NCBI RefSeq assembly: GCF_030704535.1
Contig: NC_081820.1
Coordinates: 18,777,501 to 18,841,500 of the forward strand
Reading direction: 5' to 3'
Source: Vitis vinifera
Taxonomy: Eukaryota > Streptophyta > Magnoliopsida > Vitales > Vitaceae
Length of the DNA stretch: 64,000 nt
Part shown: positions 12,588-23,163 of the stretch, piece after piece
How the letters are laid out: every line of letters starts with the position of its first letter
How positions within the stretch are numbered: the first letter of the stretch is position 1
Notes under the pieces: model-generated
What the model saw: only the letters and a program-made list of their open reading frames with translations
Told to the model about the DNA's origin: nothing
Databases searched by the model: none
Position numbers and translations under genes: made by a program

Positions 12588-12722
12588 AACTAATAAAGTA
12601 AATAAAAATAAAAATGTAAAGAAAATATGGGGTGAAAGATTATTGGAAAAGGAGGGAACTAATAAAGTAGATAAAAATAAAAATGTAAAGAAAATCTCAA
12701 AATGGGAGTGAAAGATTGATAC
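12588..12722. repeat. Tandem duplication, about 69-bp unit, two copies
   Basis: The segment starting AACTAATAAAGTA at 12588 recurs at 12657 with small differences. AT-rich, no coding role visible. Confidence 0.75.
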
Positions 12723-14168
12723 AAGTTGAAAAAGGTGGAGTGGCAACTGCAATGACGAGGAAAAGGATAGAGCAAAAGAAGATTCATCAATGGAAGAAAA
12801 TTCAATAATTAAGAGGGCTTATCATTTTCAAACTGTAATATTTATAAATAATAAAAAAAAAAAAAACAAACAAACAATTGTATTGGAAAGGACTATTCTT
12901 TTAAAGGGAGGTCTGTAGACCCCCGTTTGGGGCCTTTCATGCAGCTGCCCGTTTTGGCCACGTGGAAGAGCCTTGCTCAATCACGTGTCTCCTTTTGAGA
13001 GGACAATGCAGAATCGTATGTTGCTTTTGAAGTGCCAATGGAAGGTTGACAGGTGGCATGAGGATCTGCAGGCCGTTGTATTGAGGAGCGTCTTCTGTTA
13101 TTAGCAAGGTAGTGGTGCAGAGTAGTGGGGGGACAGAGGCTCAGCCGTTAGAGGAAAGAGAACAGAGAGCTAGAGGGGGAGTAAGAGTTTTGCTGGAAGA
13201 TATATCCTCGAGCATTGTATCTTGGCTGTGAGAGCTTCTGTGGGGGGAGGGAGGCTCGGCCGTTAGAGAGATATTTTGGAGAGATTCTGGAGGAGCAAGG
13301 GATATTCAGAGACTGCTTGGGGAAACGGGGGAGGAAGGTTTGTTGGAGAGGGAGAGTTTTTCTGAGAGCTTGAGGAGAGCTCAGGGGGAAAACTAGGAGG
13401 AGTTTTGGCTAAGATATCCAGAGAGAACAGAGAGCTTGAGGAGAAAAAAAGCGAGGTATGACTGCCATGGATCCTTCCTTTTCTTTATCTGTATGTAGTT
13501 TCATTCCTTTTGCTTGATATTGTCTGTGACTTGTTTGGGTATACGTTCTATCCTATGGTTCCTGTTTGGTTCTCGGATTCCTTGGCGGTTATCTTGCCTA
13601 TTTTCCTTGTGATGATTTGATAATGGCTCAGCTCTGTTTTAGTTTTTGCTATGCCACATATAGGAGTTTTGTCTTGTTCTTATCTCTTTAGGACGTATTC
13701 TAACTCACCCACCTACAACCAAGTCTGTTGATCTGAACATGAAACACGGCTCTGGTTGTTTTATTTGTTTCATTGGTTTGTGCTCTGTTTTGCTTTGCCA
13801 TTCCCCTGTTCTGGGCATCCTACCTTGTTGTATATCAGGTTGTGTATCCCTATCTGAGGGAATCAGGTAATGCCATCACCGCACATAGCTCATGAGTGTT
13901 GAGGATGAATAAAGCTCCTCCAGGTGGTTTGGGCTTGCACAGAGATCTTGAATGGGGACGATTTCTGGGTATATTCAGAATGATTATATGGATGAGGCTC
14001 TGTTTTTGTTTCATATGATGTCTCTTGAAGTTATGATGTTTGGGACCGATTTCCCGATGTTTGCCACTTCTTCACCTCCCTTCCACATGTATTAGTTGCA
14101 ATTTACGTGGCCACTTCCTCTCACCACCTTTTATAACCGTCCATACCCCTGAACAAGGCCCCAAATAT

Positions 14169-14310
14169 CCTTCATACCCATTCTTTTCATACCCACTGAT
14201 CATCTCTCTATACTCACATCAAACCCCTCATTCCACACCCCACCATACTCGTCCTTCATACCCATCCTTTTCATACCCACTGACCATCTCTCTATACTCA
14301 TATCTAGCCC
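14169..14310. repeat. Tandem duplication, 84-bp period, two copies
   Basis: The segment starting CCTTCATACCCAT at 14169 recurs at 14253, including the phrase CATCTCTCTATACTCA. It lies in the transcribed-looking middle of the 3.97-kb element and encodes nothing recognisable. Confidence 0.8.
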
Positions 14311-14619
14311 ATCTCCCATCAATTCAAATAGAGATTACCTTTTGTTCTTTTCTGAGAGTTACAGATTCTATGGGTATTATGTGCTGATGGTTTTGGAGCT
14401 CTTTATGTTCTGCTTGCTGTTGGTGTTTCTCGCTTGCCCGCGATGCATGCTAATGTCTGGACCATTCCCTCGGTTCCTCTGCTCCCTTCCCTGATCTATT
14501 TCTCTCTCACTTGGTCGTTTCATTGTTCGTGGCATGCATCAAACTGTTGCTATTGAAGGAGGTCATGAACACAAACCTGGTTTTGATGCTTCATCAGAGA
14601 ATCTGTTGGACCATCAAAA

Positions 14620-14898
14620 ATTGAAAAAGAAAAGGGAGAATTATCACCTAATGGTGATTTTGAGGAGGATAGTCTTGTTGTCTATGGAGATGCTAGTACC
14701 CAGGTTGTGCCTTTGGCAAAGCACAGTCCTGAAATGCGGCAATTCCAAGCGGGTGATGGACAAGAGAGGGACTGTCAGGTTGCTGGAGGAGAAAATGGCG
14801 CAAATGCTGATGATGAGGATGGTGGAAACGCTTCTGAGGCTGGTGAAGATGTCTCAGCTAGTGAGTATGCAGGTGATGAGTGCTCTCGAGGAGAGTAG
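14620..14898 (+). pseudogene. Captured fragment of a SIN3-like transcriptional co-repressor gene
   Basis: The frame reads IEKEKGELSPNGDFEEDSLV, then an acidic stretch with GGENGANADDEDGGNASEAG and ECSRGE before a stop. Plant SIN3-like (SNL) proteins carry a closely similar EEGELSPNGDFEED segment followed by an acidic linker, upstream of the REST domain. SIN3 is the scaffold of a histone deacetylase complex. Only this linker is present: no PAH domains, no REST domain. It is continuous with no visible intron. Recognition is from memory of the family; an alignment would settle it. Confidence 0.65.
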
Positions 14899-15145
14899 AA
14901 AGAGGAAGAGCCAACTTGCTTGCTGTGTTGGGGGCGACACCTGCCCTTCTGCCAAAGGATGGAGCATGAGGCTGGTCATTTTTAAGGATGGTTAGCAGGT
15001 CTTTAATTCAGAGAAGGAACTCCTGAATGGGATTTCGAGTGTGGTGGAATATGAGCATTGTGAAAGAGCGTCAATTCGTGTGCTGCAAGTGCATGAAGCA
15101 TCATGTGAACCATGGAGCCCAGGTTCTTGAAGGTAGCGTTATGAA

Positions 15146-15275
15146 ATGATTGCCATTAACCTGGATCTCAAGAGGAGTGGCAATGGCAGGTTCTTGAAGA
15201 CGGCTGCATACGGGCACTTTCAAAGAGATGACCCGACTTCACATGGGAAGTTATGAAGCCTCTCAAGGCAAAGGA
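15146..15275 (+). pseudogene. Captured C-terminal fragment of S-adenosylmethionine synthetase
   Basis: Translation gives [20 protein letters not shown] followed by [11 protein letters not shown] 1-bp deletion follows; in the shifted frame [11 protein letters not shown] continues. This matches the conserved end of plant SAM synthetase ([41 protein letters not shown] ending), the enzyme making SAM from methionine and ATP. Only about 45 codons remain and the active-site regions are absent, so it is non-functional. It lies 250 bp after the SIN3-like piece in the same element and on the same strand. Confidence 0.85.
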
Positions 15276-15527
15276 TGACGAGCACCGAGAGGGAGAGTGA
15301 GGCTTCAGAGATCAAGCTTCTTGAACGCAGATGAGTTCAGTTTCTTAGACGACTCCACGGTTGCTTGCACCCAGGAGACCTTTGAAAATGGACCTCCAAA
15401 AAGTTTTCTCAGTGGACAAACTCATCACTGTGACATCATCAGAAGGAAATGTCTGCATGAAAGATCCCTAGGCAGTCCATGGCCTGAGCTTAGTTCAATG
15501 GATGAACACGCAGCAAAATCCTCATTT

Positions 15528-15696
15528 GGGTATCTCTCCTACCACATCGGTCCAAAGCTTCGAGAGGATCAACCAAGACACAGATCGTGATTTCTTCATA
15601 AGCACAAAAGAAGCCAAGGAGTACAGATTTACAGATGGCGTCATCTTGAATCCTCTAAAGGCTTTCCCACCTCTGGCGGCTATTGCAGATCGGTAA
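15528..15696 (+). pseudogene. Captured C-terminal fragment of a plastid Clp protease subunit
   Basis: GYLSYHIG in one frame continues after a frameshift as SFERINQDTDRDFF, then KEAKEYRFTDGVILNPLKAF and a stop. This pattern (GYLSYHTGQ..ERI..DTDRDFFM..KEAKEYGLIDGV) is the C-terminal part of ClpP-type proteolytic subunits of the chloroplast Clp core, with the extended NPLKALQPL tail of a nuclear-encoded plant member. The catalytic Ser and His regions are not seen. It is the third unrelated host gene piece in the 12914-16884 element. What lies between the SAM synthetase piece and this one (15297-15520) is open but unrecognised. Confidence 0.8.
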
Positions 15697-17453
15697 AGTC
15701 TTGTTTGGTATGTAACTTGCCATGGTGATTGCTACAATCTCATAGGACTACTATTTGGAAGAAGTGCAGAATAAAAGGCTTCCTTTAGAGAAAGAGATTA
15801 ATCCTAAAGTCACCTGCGATCTTGAAATGATGCTGATAGAAACAAAGCAGGAGATGCCACATCAGGTGTTTTGAATGAAGAGTCAGAAAAGTCAACTCAC
15901 CGATAATAGAAGAGACCAAACCAACCATGCATGGCCACCTTTGATAAGCCACTTTTAGGCCACATCTTTCTTCATTTTCCTCATTATTTCTTCATCTTCG
16001 AATTTCAAAATAATTTCCCGCACCTCATTTTGCAAATAATTCTCCAATTTTCATTTCTTTTTCTTTACTTTTATTTATTTATTTATTTTATTTTATTTCA
16101 AAGGAATTCTACTCTTTAGTTTTTCATCTTTAGAATTTTTAGGATCACTCAAAATCTCTTTTTAATAAAATTTGCTTCTACTTTCTATTCGGCAAGCAAT
16201 TTTCAAATCCTTCATGATCTTTTAAAATGTTTTAAAAATAGGCAAGAATTAAATTCCGTAATTCTGAATAATGGAATTTATGAAATTAATTCATGCAAAA
16301 ATAAACGAACTTTGGTGGGGGCCCCACATATGCGAATTGATGATTGATTGATTGTTTGATTGATTTACTTATAGTGCGTGTTTGGTTTATTTTGTTCCAT
16401 GATATGCACTTAATTATATCTTGTTCATTGCTCACTAACCCTGTTTCATGATAGCGCATTCGAGATTGCCGCCCAGGTACGCATCTATTCGTATTTTGCT
16501 CATTCTTTATACATGTTTTGCTTCTCATATTATGCATGATCGATTTGAGTATTCATCTATTTCCTCATTGATTGCCACGTCAGCTTCAGTCTATTAGTAG
16601 AGACCCGACTTTAGGGACTTAGAGGGGTGCTACGGTCTTTACCGTACCTTCCCGATAAGTAACCTGACCCCCGAACCCGATCTGGTTTTTCATAGACCGC
16701 CTTTTCCAAAATAAGGAGTCACACTTAGGGTTTTTCTTTCTTATTTTGTTTACCCTTTAAAAATAAAACAAAAATAAGTGGCGACTCCAAGTCATTTTTC
16801 TTAATCAATAAAAATCATTTTTCAAATAAAAATCGAGCTCGCCATCGAGTGGGAAACGCATTGAGCCGAAATGCGGGGTCCACAAGGTCTCAAGGTCTCA
16901 ACGCTTTAAATGTAAAAAAAATGGGTATTTTAAAAACATTATGAATTTAAGAGTACTTAATAAGCAAGTTGTGTTAAAGAAAAAGAAAATGAAGGAAAAA
17001 TGTTTTCTATTTGTCAAAACATTGGGGTGGAGTAGATTTAAAGGTGAAACATCATTTTGATAGAAGAGTTCAAGGTCTTAAAGTAAGGCTAGTTGCAAAA
17101 GACTATCCACAACAACTTGATATTGATTTCCATGAGACTTTGCTTCAATTGCTTATTTTGAGCCTATTAAAGTTATTATTACCGGGTTGCTAAAAATTAT
17201 TGGTTATTGTCCTAACTTGATATAAAATATGCATTTTTAATAAAGAGCTAGAAGAGAAATCTCCGTTGAATAATCTCGAGACTTTGTTGATGGTGAAGAA
17301 AACAAGTTTTACAAGTTGAAGAAGACCTTATATGATTTGAAACAAGCTCCTCATGCATGATGTACTCAAATTAATAGTTACTTCATCTAAAATAGTTTCA
17401 ATAGAAAAAAGAGTGAGCCTACTCTACATATGAAGAGCAAAGGTAACTCTAAC

Positions 17454-18296
17454 CAAGGAGGAAAATGTCGCGATATTTCGGCATTTATCGCGAGAAATCG
17501 ATATATCGCGTGGTCAACGCGGGTTAACGAAAGTCAGACCCGCTACAGCGTCAACACGTTACAGTGCTGCTACAATGCCTCCCCATTTTGCTTGCTGTTG
17601 AGAGGATTTGAACCCCAAACCAAAAGGTTTGGGGTTCACCCGCTTACCACCTGGGCTAAGTTGCCCTTTGATACATAATATGCAACAGTTATATATATAC
17701 TTAAATTCATTATATAAAGAAAATATAAGAATATTTTAAAGAGCAAATTAATTATAATTATTTTATAATTAAATACAAAGTCTTTTAATTAATTACCAAA
17801 AATATAAAAATTATATAATTTTCTTCATAATGTTTTTAATATCATTAATAATTAATTAAATATTAAAAAATTATATATATATCATTATTTATTTTACATT
17901 GTTTAATACAATTGAATTAAATGGATCATATTTTAATACTAATATATATTTTAAAATTAGACATATTATAATCAAATATCATAATATTAGGTGTAATTTA
18001 ATAATAAATGTACACTTATAAAATTCATATTTTTATCGATGCATACGATATTATTATCAAATATGATAAATCATGTTATACATATATCAAAATTTTCAAT
18101 AAAATAACTTTAAAATGTCTATTATACTTCTAATTATATTATTATGAGGTTTTACTTACATTTTCATGAGTTTTTAACAATTTTAAGTTCACCATATTTT
18201 TTTCCAAAATATCCACCGATATATCTCCGATATATTCGATATATCCGTAAAATCGAAATACCGATATATCCGTGATTACCGATATTTTCATCATTG
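17454..18296. mobile_element. ATATCGG-type TIR element with exact 8-bp target duplication
   Basis: Left end CAAGGAGGAAAATGTCGCG, right end on the minus strand CAATGATGAAAATATCGG. ACTCTAAC flanks it at 17446-17453 and 18297-18304. Removing the element and one duplicate rejoins the copia reverse transcriptase frame: KSKGNSN on the left continues as ILIFTFYIDDLIF on the right. This independently confirms the boundaries. The 8-bp duplication and CA ends fit hAT. No transposase; the element carries a tRNA-like segment on its minus strand. Confidence 0.88.
17598..17668 (-). repeat. tRNA-like (SINE-head-like) segment
   Basis: On the minus strand an A-box-like TTAGCCCAGGTGG (17647-17659) is followed 32 bp later by a B-box-like GGTTCAAATCC (17604-17614). 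An acceptor stem is not formed, so this is not a functional tRNA gene. It is probably a tRNA-derived piece within the TIR element. Confidence 0.4.
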
Positions 18297-18582
18297 ACTC
18301 TAACATCCTTATATTTACTTTTTACATTGATGATTTGATTTTTATTAGAAATGATAGGAAGATGATTGAAAATTTCTAAAAAGAAATTATGAAAAATATG
18401 AAATGAGTACATGGGATTATTGCACTATTTTTTAGAAATTAAAGTGCATCAGGTAAAAAAAATGGAATGTTTATTTGCCAAAAAGAGGTATATTAAACAT
18501 ATTCTCAAAAAGTTTGGCAAAGTTGGTTGCAATCTTGTAAATGACAAATTGAAGATGAAAAAAAAAAAAAAAAAAAAGATAA

Positions 18583-18979
18583 GGTTCTATTTGATAATTG
18601 TTTTTAAAAATAGTTTTTTTGTTCTGTAAAATAAAAAATAAAAAAAATACATTTCACAACCAAAAAACATAAAACACTTTTATATTCTTAAAAACAGAAA
18701 ATAGAATATTTTCAAATAACTTCTTGTATTTATTTTCAATTATTTTCATCTGTCTTCTAAATACTATTTTAAATAATAATTATGCAAATATGAAGAATAA
18801 TAAAAATAAAACACTACATATAAAAGTTATTTTAAGAACATATACATTCAAAAACATAAAAAATAAATTAAAAATATTTCAGATTCTTCAAGAAATATTT
18901 ATTCTACAAAACATCATAAAATAGCTTTTAAAAACTATTTTTTAGAATTATTTTTTAAAATAATTATCCAAACTAAGCC
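18583..18979. mobile_element. Tourist-like MITE
   Basis: The left end GGTTCTATTTGATAATTGTT and the right end (minus strand) GGCTTAGTTTGGATAATTAT are inverted repeats. TAA flanks both sides (18580-18582 and 18980-18982). It interrupts the copia relic between its reverse transcriptase and RNase H parts. No coding capacity. Confidence 0.75.
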
Positions 18980-19399
18980 TAAATGGTTGATAAAACTCAT
19001 TTCATGAGCTTGATTGGACATTTGTTATATATCTTATTGCAACAAGACCAATCATCATGTTTGCAACAAACCTGCTTTCAAGATTCATGCACTCTCTAAG
19101 GCATGCTCCAATTGGGCCAACAAAAGGAGTTTTGAGATATTTTACAAGGCACAATGAAGCTAGGATAAAATATCACAAAAACATTGAAGTAAAGTTGGTT
19201 GACTATTATGACACTAATTAGGCTGGCTATGTTGGATGATATGAAAATCACATTAGGATATGTTTCTCCCTTGGTTTAGGTGTAATTTCCTAATTCTTAA
19301 ATTGCACGATTATGTGGCTCAATCCTCTATTGAAGGAGAATATATTTCATCTTCCTTAAAAAACTCTCAATCCTCTATTGAATCTTCACATGACTGTTG

Positions 19400-19959
19400 G
19401 AAGAATCCAAGTTGTTGGTAGACTCTATAAATTTTGGAGATCATCCACTTTGTAGTGCTTTTCAAAGATTCCACCACCCATTTCATGTAGACAACAAGGA
19501 TTATGAGGAATTTGTGGGAATAAAGGAACAAATTCCTCACATAAGCATATGAAATTTAGTTGGCATCAAAGGAATTCTAAAGCCAACACAAAAATATAGT
19601 GGCCTTCCCCTTAGAATAAGGTAACATCACCCAATTACTTGGTGCTAAAATTTTAATTCTTTTTAAAAAATTTAAAACTACCATAATTGTAAAATATTGC
19701 CTTATTCAATAGGATATTTTAATTGAATATCTTAGTTAATAGTCTTTAAAACTATAAAAGCTAAAGTTTTCAAGTTGAAGTGAAAACACAATTTTACTAC
19801 TAATGAAATTCACAATCATTTGAATGACTCTAACTAAAAATGCAAGATTTTCATGTGAAAAAAAAAAAGGAGAATGAAGAATGTAAATTTGTTTTCCACC
19901 TTTCCTATTAATGTTGTTGTTGAATGTCCATGAAATCACAGTAATATAATGGTGCATGA
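19400..19959. other. Intergenic DNA after the copia relic
   Basis: Nothing recognisable. It may include the decayed 3' LTR of the copia relic, but no matching 5' LTR was found. Confidence 0.4.
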
Positions 19960-20156
19960 TGTTGGGACGTCATTTGTTTTGAGTATATTTGGCTTTGTGC
20001 CAGTCAAGGGCGTCACAGAGTAGCACAGATGGTACCAGGAGGGCTTCCTCAACGTCCTTAAGGCTTGGACTTGAGTTCGAATCCTAGGGAGGCCACTCTG
20101 TGACGCCCTTGACTGGCACAGAGCCAAATATACTCAAAACAAATGACGTCCCAACA
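19960..20156 (+). mobile_element. Palindromic SINE-like element with pol III A and B boxes
   Basis: Two 62-bp arms (19960-20021 and 20095-20156) are inverted repeats with one mismatch. They begin TGTTGGGACGTCATTTG and end with its complement. CATGA flanks both sides (19955-19959, 20157-20161). Between the arms lie exactly 73 bp with an A-box-like TAGCACAGATGG (from 20021) and a B-box-like AGTTCGAATCC (20074-20084), a spacing usual for tRNA-type promoters. The core resembles a tRNA-derived SINE head, but SINEs do not normally have inverted ends. The 5-bp duplication and TG..CA ends instead look like integrase products. Class uncertain. Confidence 0.75.
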
Positions 20157-20161
20157 CATGA

Positions 20162-21234
20162 AAGGTGGAAAACATATTTACATGTTATAAATTGGCATAA
20201 CTATATGCAAAATGAGAAAAACAATCATTCTATTAATGAATGACTACCTCAAGGCTAGATCTAAATTTATTGAGGGAGATAAATTATGTCCATAGTAAAG
20301 GGACTTTTGGAGGTAAGCTAACTTTTATGATTAGAGATCTCATGAATAAATCCAATGGGTAGAAAAAATCGACATTACATGATTTATTAGCAATAATTTT
20401 TAAGAGAGAGGCTCTTATCTATATGCCTATAGTGATAATACTTTTGATGTAATGTTAGAAAGGGCATTTCCCTTTATGAATGCATGAATTTGTATGAGAT
20501 ATATGTCACATGTATCCTTAAAGGATTTACCTAATTGAGGGTTGTTATGAAGTCATGATTATAGGATTGGACTATTCCCTAGTCACTCTAATGAGAATCA
20601 AGATATCAATGCATAACCTTTAATAAGGTGAACTTGTTTAGAACCAAGTCTTATATCAATATTATGTGTGACCAATTAAAGTTTTTCTTAAGGACTTAGT
20701 TTCAGACATAATTCACTATAAATCCTCAAACAAAAGTTGTCAACACTAAGTGTAGGTTTAAGTCAAGAACGTTCGAAAAATAATTTCATTTGGTGTTTAA
20801 TATTGAACTTAAACGGATATAAAAATAAAAATTAAAAATTAAAAAAAGGAAGAAAATCATACCTTGATTCATATTCCTAACTTCAATATGATTTAAAGTT
20901 CTTCAAGTAACCGTCTTAAACTCCTTTGATCTTCCTTCTCCTACTCTCCCATCTGTACACTCCTTAGTGATGGGTATGAAGATGTTTTTATTGAATTATC
21001 ATAATAGAAAGAGAGACCAAGAATTCATTTATTTATAGGTATAATATGTTCATTTCATCAATGAACCATGAACTAATTAAGAATTTCAAAATGAATTTAA
21101 TTTAATTTCATCAAAATCTATGCATGGGAAAATGAATCAAAATATTTATTAAAAGGAAACTTAAGATATAAGAAAAGAAAACTTAAGATGGCCATTAAGA
21201 CCACTTTTAGTTCTAACAAGGAAGACACCTACAC
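20162..21234. other. Repeat-like DNA without a gene
   Basis: No coding region supported. The sequence is of moderate AT content and looks like decayed retrotransposon DNA, but no domain could be read. Confidence 0.35.
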
Positions 21235-21237
21235 TAA

Positions 21238-21459
21238 GGTGGTATTTGTTTTTTGGTTCAATAAAAAAAGTCAAAATATTTGACTTTTTTTTATTCAGTT
21301 AAAAGTAACTCGTTAACATCAATCAACATAATTAAACTAAACTTATTGATAATAAGTCTACTTTAATTATGTTAGTTAATATCAATAAAATACTTTTAAC
21401 TAAATAGAAAAAGTCAAATATTTTAACTTTTTCTATTCAGCTAAAAAACAAACACCACC
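21238..21459. mobile_element. Tourist-like MITE, 222 bp
   Basis: Long imperfect terminal inverted repeats: GGTGGTATTTGTTTTTTGG at the left, and GGTGGTGTTTGTTTTTTAG on the minus strand at the right. Homology extends about 65 bp inward. TAA flanks both ends (21235-21237, 21460-21462). Related copies lie at 1992, 21840 and 59142. Confidence 0.8.
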
Positions 21460-21839
21460 TAATTGTGTGATGTCTGTATAGTTGTCTAATATTTTATTTA
21501 TATTATTTATTAATATGTTTTGAAGTTTCAAAACTTGTGGGGGATTGTTCGAAATTTAATTACCTTTAAAAGTTTTAAAACTTCTTTAATCGTAAAATAT
21601 TATGTCATTGAGTAGGGTATTTTAATTGAATATTGTGCTTAGTTAATAGTTTTTAAACTATAAAAGCCAAATATGTTTATTAGCTTTTATGTTGCTATTT
21701 TAAAATAGTGGCCTTCGTGAATGTAATAGTCAATTTTCTCACCATAAAAGAAGACTAACCTTATATTTTAGAAAATAGGAAAACAAAATTACAAAGGATG
21801 AAAAAAAAATGTATTTTTTTATCAAGTCAATTGAATGTA

Positions 21840-22115
21840 GGTGGTGTTTGTTTTTTTACTTAATTCTAAATAGAACCTTAATACTTAATAGTATTAAATA
21901 TTAGGTTGTTTGTTTTTGTAGTATTTTATTTCTATTAAGTATTAAAAAGTAAAAAAAATCATTATGTTATTTTTTCTATTTAGAAAAAGCCACATATTTT
22001 GGCTTTTTCTATTTAGTAAAAAGTTTATAATAAGTCATGAAAAAGTAAAAAAACAAACAACCTAAATTCTAAAACTAAATGATTTTCAGCAAAAAGCCAA
22101 AAAAATAAACACCAC
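21840..22115. mobile_element. Nested pair of Tourist-like MITEs
   Basis: The outer ends are GGTGGTGTTTGTTTTTTTAC at 21840 and AAATAAACACCAC at 22115. Inside, GGTTGTTTGTTTTTGTAG at 21904 pairs with AAAACAAACAACC at 22062. The arrangement copies that at 1992-2276, which suggests the nested pair moves or is inherited as one unit. Confidence 0.65.
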
Positions 22116-22244
22116 AGTCTTATTTTTATCTCGGATTACTTTTATTCTATATCTTCTTGGATATAGAATAGGATAGCCTATGCTCACGTGTTACACCAAA
22201 TCAAACTAATTTTTTTTTAATCTCCATCTATTTTGTTTATTTTT

Positions 22245-22247
<3 letters not shown>

Positions 22248-22312
<65 letters not shown>
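22248..22312. repeat. (TA)n microsatellite
   Basis: About 32 TA units, followed by TAGATATATAGATA. Confidence 0.95.
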
Positions 22313-22314
<2 letters not shown>

Positions 22315-22329
22315 TATATAGATATTTAT

Positions 22330-23090
22330 TTCTAAACCATCTTAATTAGAGTAACTACATCTCATTTATTTTGACAGTAGTCGACCATCATTATTTGGAT
22401 GATTTGTTCTCGGGCTTACAAGTAATATTTATTCTACCCAACGATTTCTTTCATAACATAAGTTCTTCATAATTTACATATATATATTACTTAACTCATT
22501 TTCTTATGATATCTAAAATTTAATTACAAAATAAAAAATGATTTATTTTGAAAAATTTTCAAGAAAATTAGGATTAGATATAACTAGATGAAAATATTTA
22601 CAAAGTATAATTAATTTTTTTATGTTTTAAAGCCAAGAAGATTAAAACACGTGTTATTTCATATATAAAAATTTATTATTATAAATATTATAAAATATGA
22701 GAATTTATCGAATTATAAGAACTTGTGAATGATCATCTTGATATAAATATTTTTTTTGGATCTCTATAAAATTAAAAAAATAAAATAAAAAAATAAAGAC
22801 TTGCTAATGAAATAATATTCCAATTTTTTTTTTTAATATTTCCATGTATTCTCTTCTTTCTCTTTTAACTCATTTTTTTCATTTTACAACAAGAAACTAT
22901 CTTTACAATCTTTAACTAAACAATGAAAAAACATTTTTAATGTATAAAATACTACATGAATAAATAATAATTAATTAATCTCCCCTAAAATCATAAATTT
23001 TAATCTTATATATATGTCCGTCCTAACAAAATATTTTTTATTACTATTATAATTAATATTAACCGTCGGATGGAACTGTTTCATGATAGC
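22330..23090. other. AT-rich DNA upstream of EBP2
   Basis: No gene seen. It probably holds distal promoter sequence of the EBP2 gene. Confidence 0.4.
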
Positions 23091-23113
23091 TACGATGTTA
23101 TGTGATACAAATT

Positions 23114-23163
23114 AGCCCAACTTCTTCTTAAACCCTAGTACGCTTCTTTTACACAAAACCCTA
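23114..23163 (+). promoter_or_regulatory. Site II and telo-box elements of the EBP2 promoter
   Basis: AGCCCA (23114-23119, TGGGCT on the minus strand) is a site II element. AAACCCTA occurs at 23130-23137 and again at 23156-23163 (telo boxes). In plants the combination of telo boxes and site II near the transcription start marks genes for ribosomal proteins and ribosome biogenesis, which fits the gene that follows. Confidence 0.7.

Larger units (their letters stand above)
12914..16884 (+). mobile_element. TG..CA element with 5-bp target duplication carrying host gene fragments
   Basis: The element begins TGTAGACCCC and ends GGGGTCCACA, a 10-bp inverted repeat with one mismatch. It is flanked on both sides by AGGTC (12909-12913 and 16885-16889). 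TG..CA ends plus a 5-bp duplication are the mark of LTR-retrotransposon integration. No pair of LTRs and no gag-pol frame is seen inside, so it may be a giant solo LTR, a large retrotransposon derivative (LARD), or a non-autonomous element. The GC-richer left part (12914-13460) looks like a transcribed leader. The last 350 bp have the look of a gypsy-type LTR 3' part. The middle carries pieces of at least three unrelated host genes (separate entries) on the plus strand. Confidence 0.75.
11670..19400 (+). mobile_element. Old Ty1/copia retrotransposon relic, interrupted by three insertions
   Basis: Pieces of one copia-type polyprotein occur in order on the plus strand. A gag start (11688-11926) has a YDFWCVKMKT-like stretch followed by stops. 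A degenerate zinc-knuckle-like FKCKKNGYFKN lies at about 16893. Reverse transcriptase pieces follow at 17020-17150 (RLVAKDYPQQLDIDFHETL), 17320-17453 (LYDLKQAPHA and EPTLHMKSKG) and, after an insertion, 18305-18540 (FYIDDLIFIRND, then GLLHYFLEIKVHQ). An RNase H region lies at 19000-19340 (ISRFMHSL-like, then EYISS-like). All pieces carry stops or frameshifts. Inserts are the elements at 12914-16884, 17454-18296 and 18583-18979. That gag and pol belong to a single copy is inferred from order and strand. Confidence 0.75.

Noticed and set aside
14534..14995. 153-codon frame as an intact gene
   Set aside because: It is the wrong frame over the SIN3-like fragment; the family match is in the frame beginning at 14620, which stops at 14898.
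17598..17668. Functional tRNA gene on the minus strand
   Set aside because: A- and B-box-like words exist but no acceptor stem or proper anticodon arm can be formed.
20022..20094. Functional tRNA gene in the 73-bp core of the palindromic element
   Set aside because: Length and promoter boxes fit, but the T arm pairs poorly and the acceptor pairing comes only from the inverted arms.
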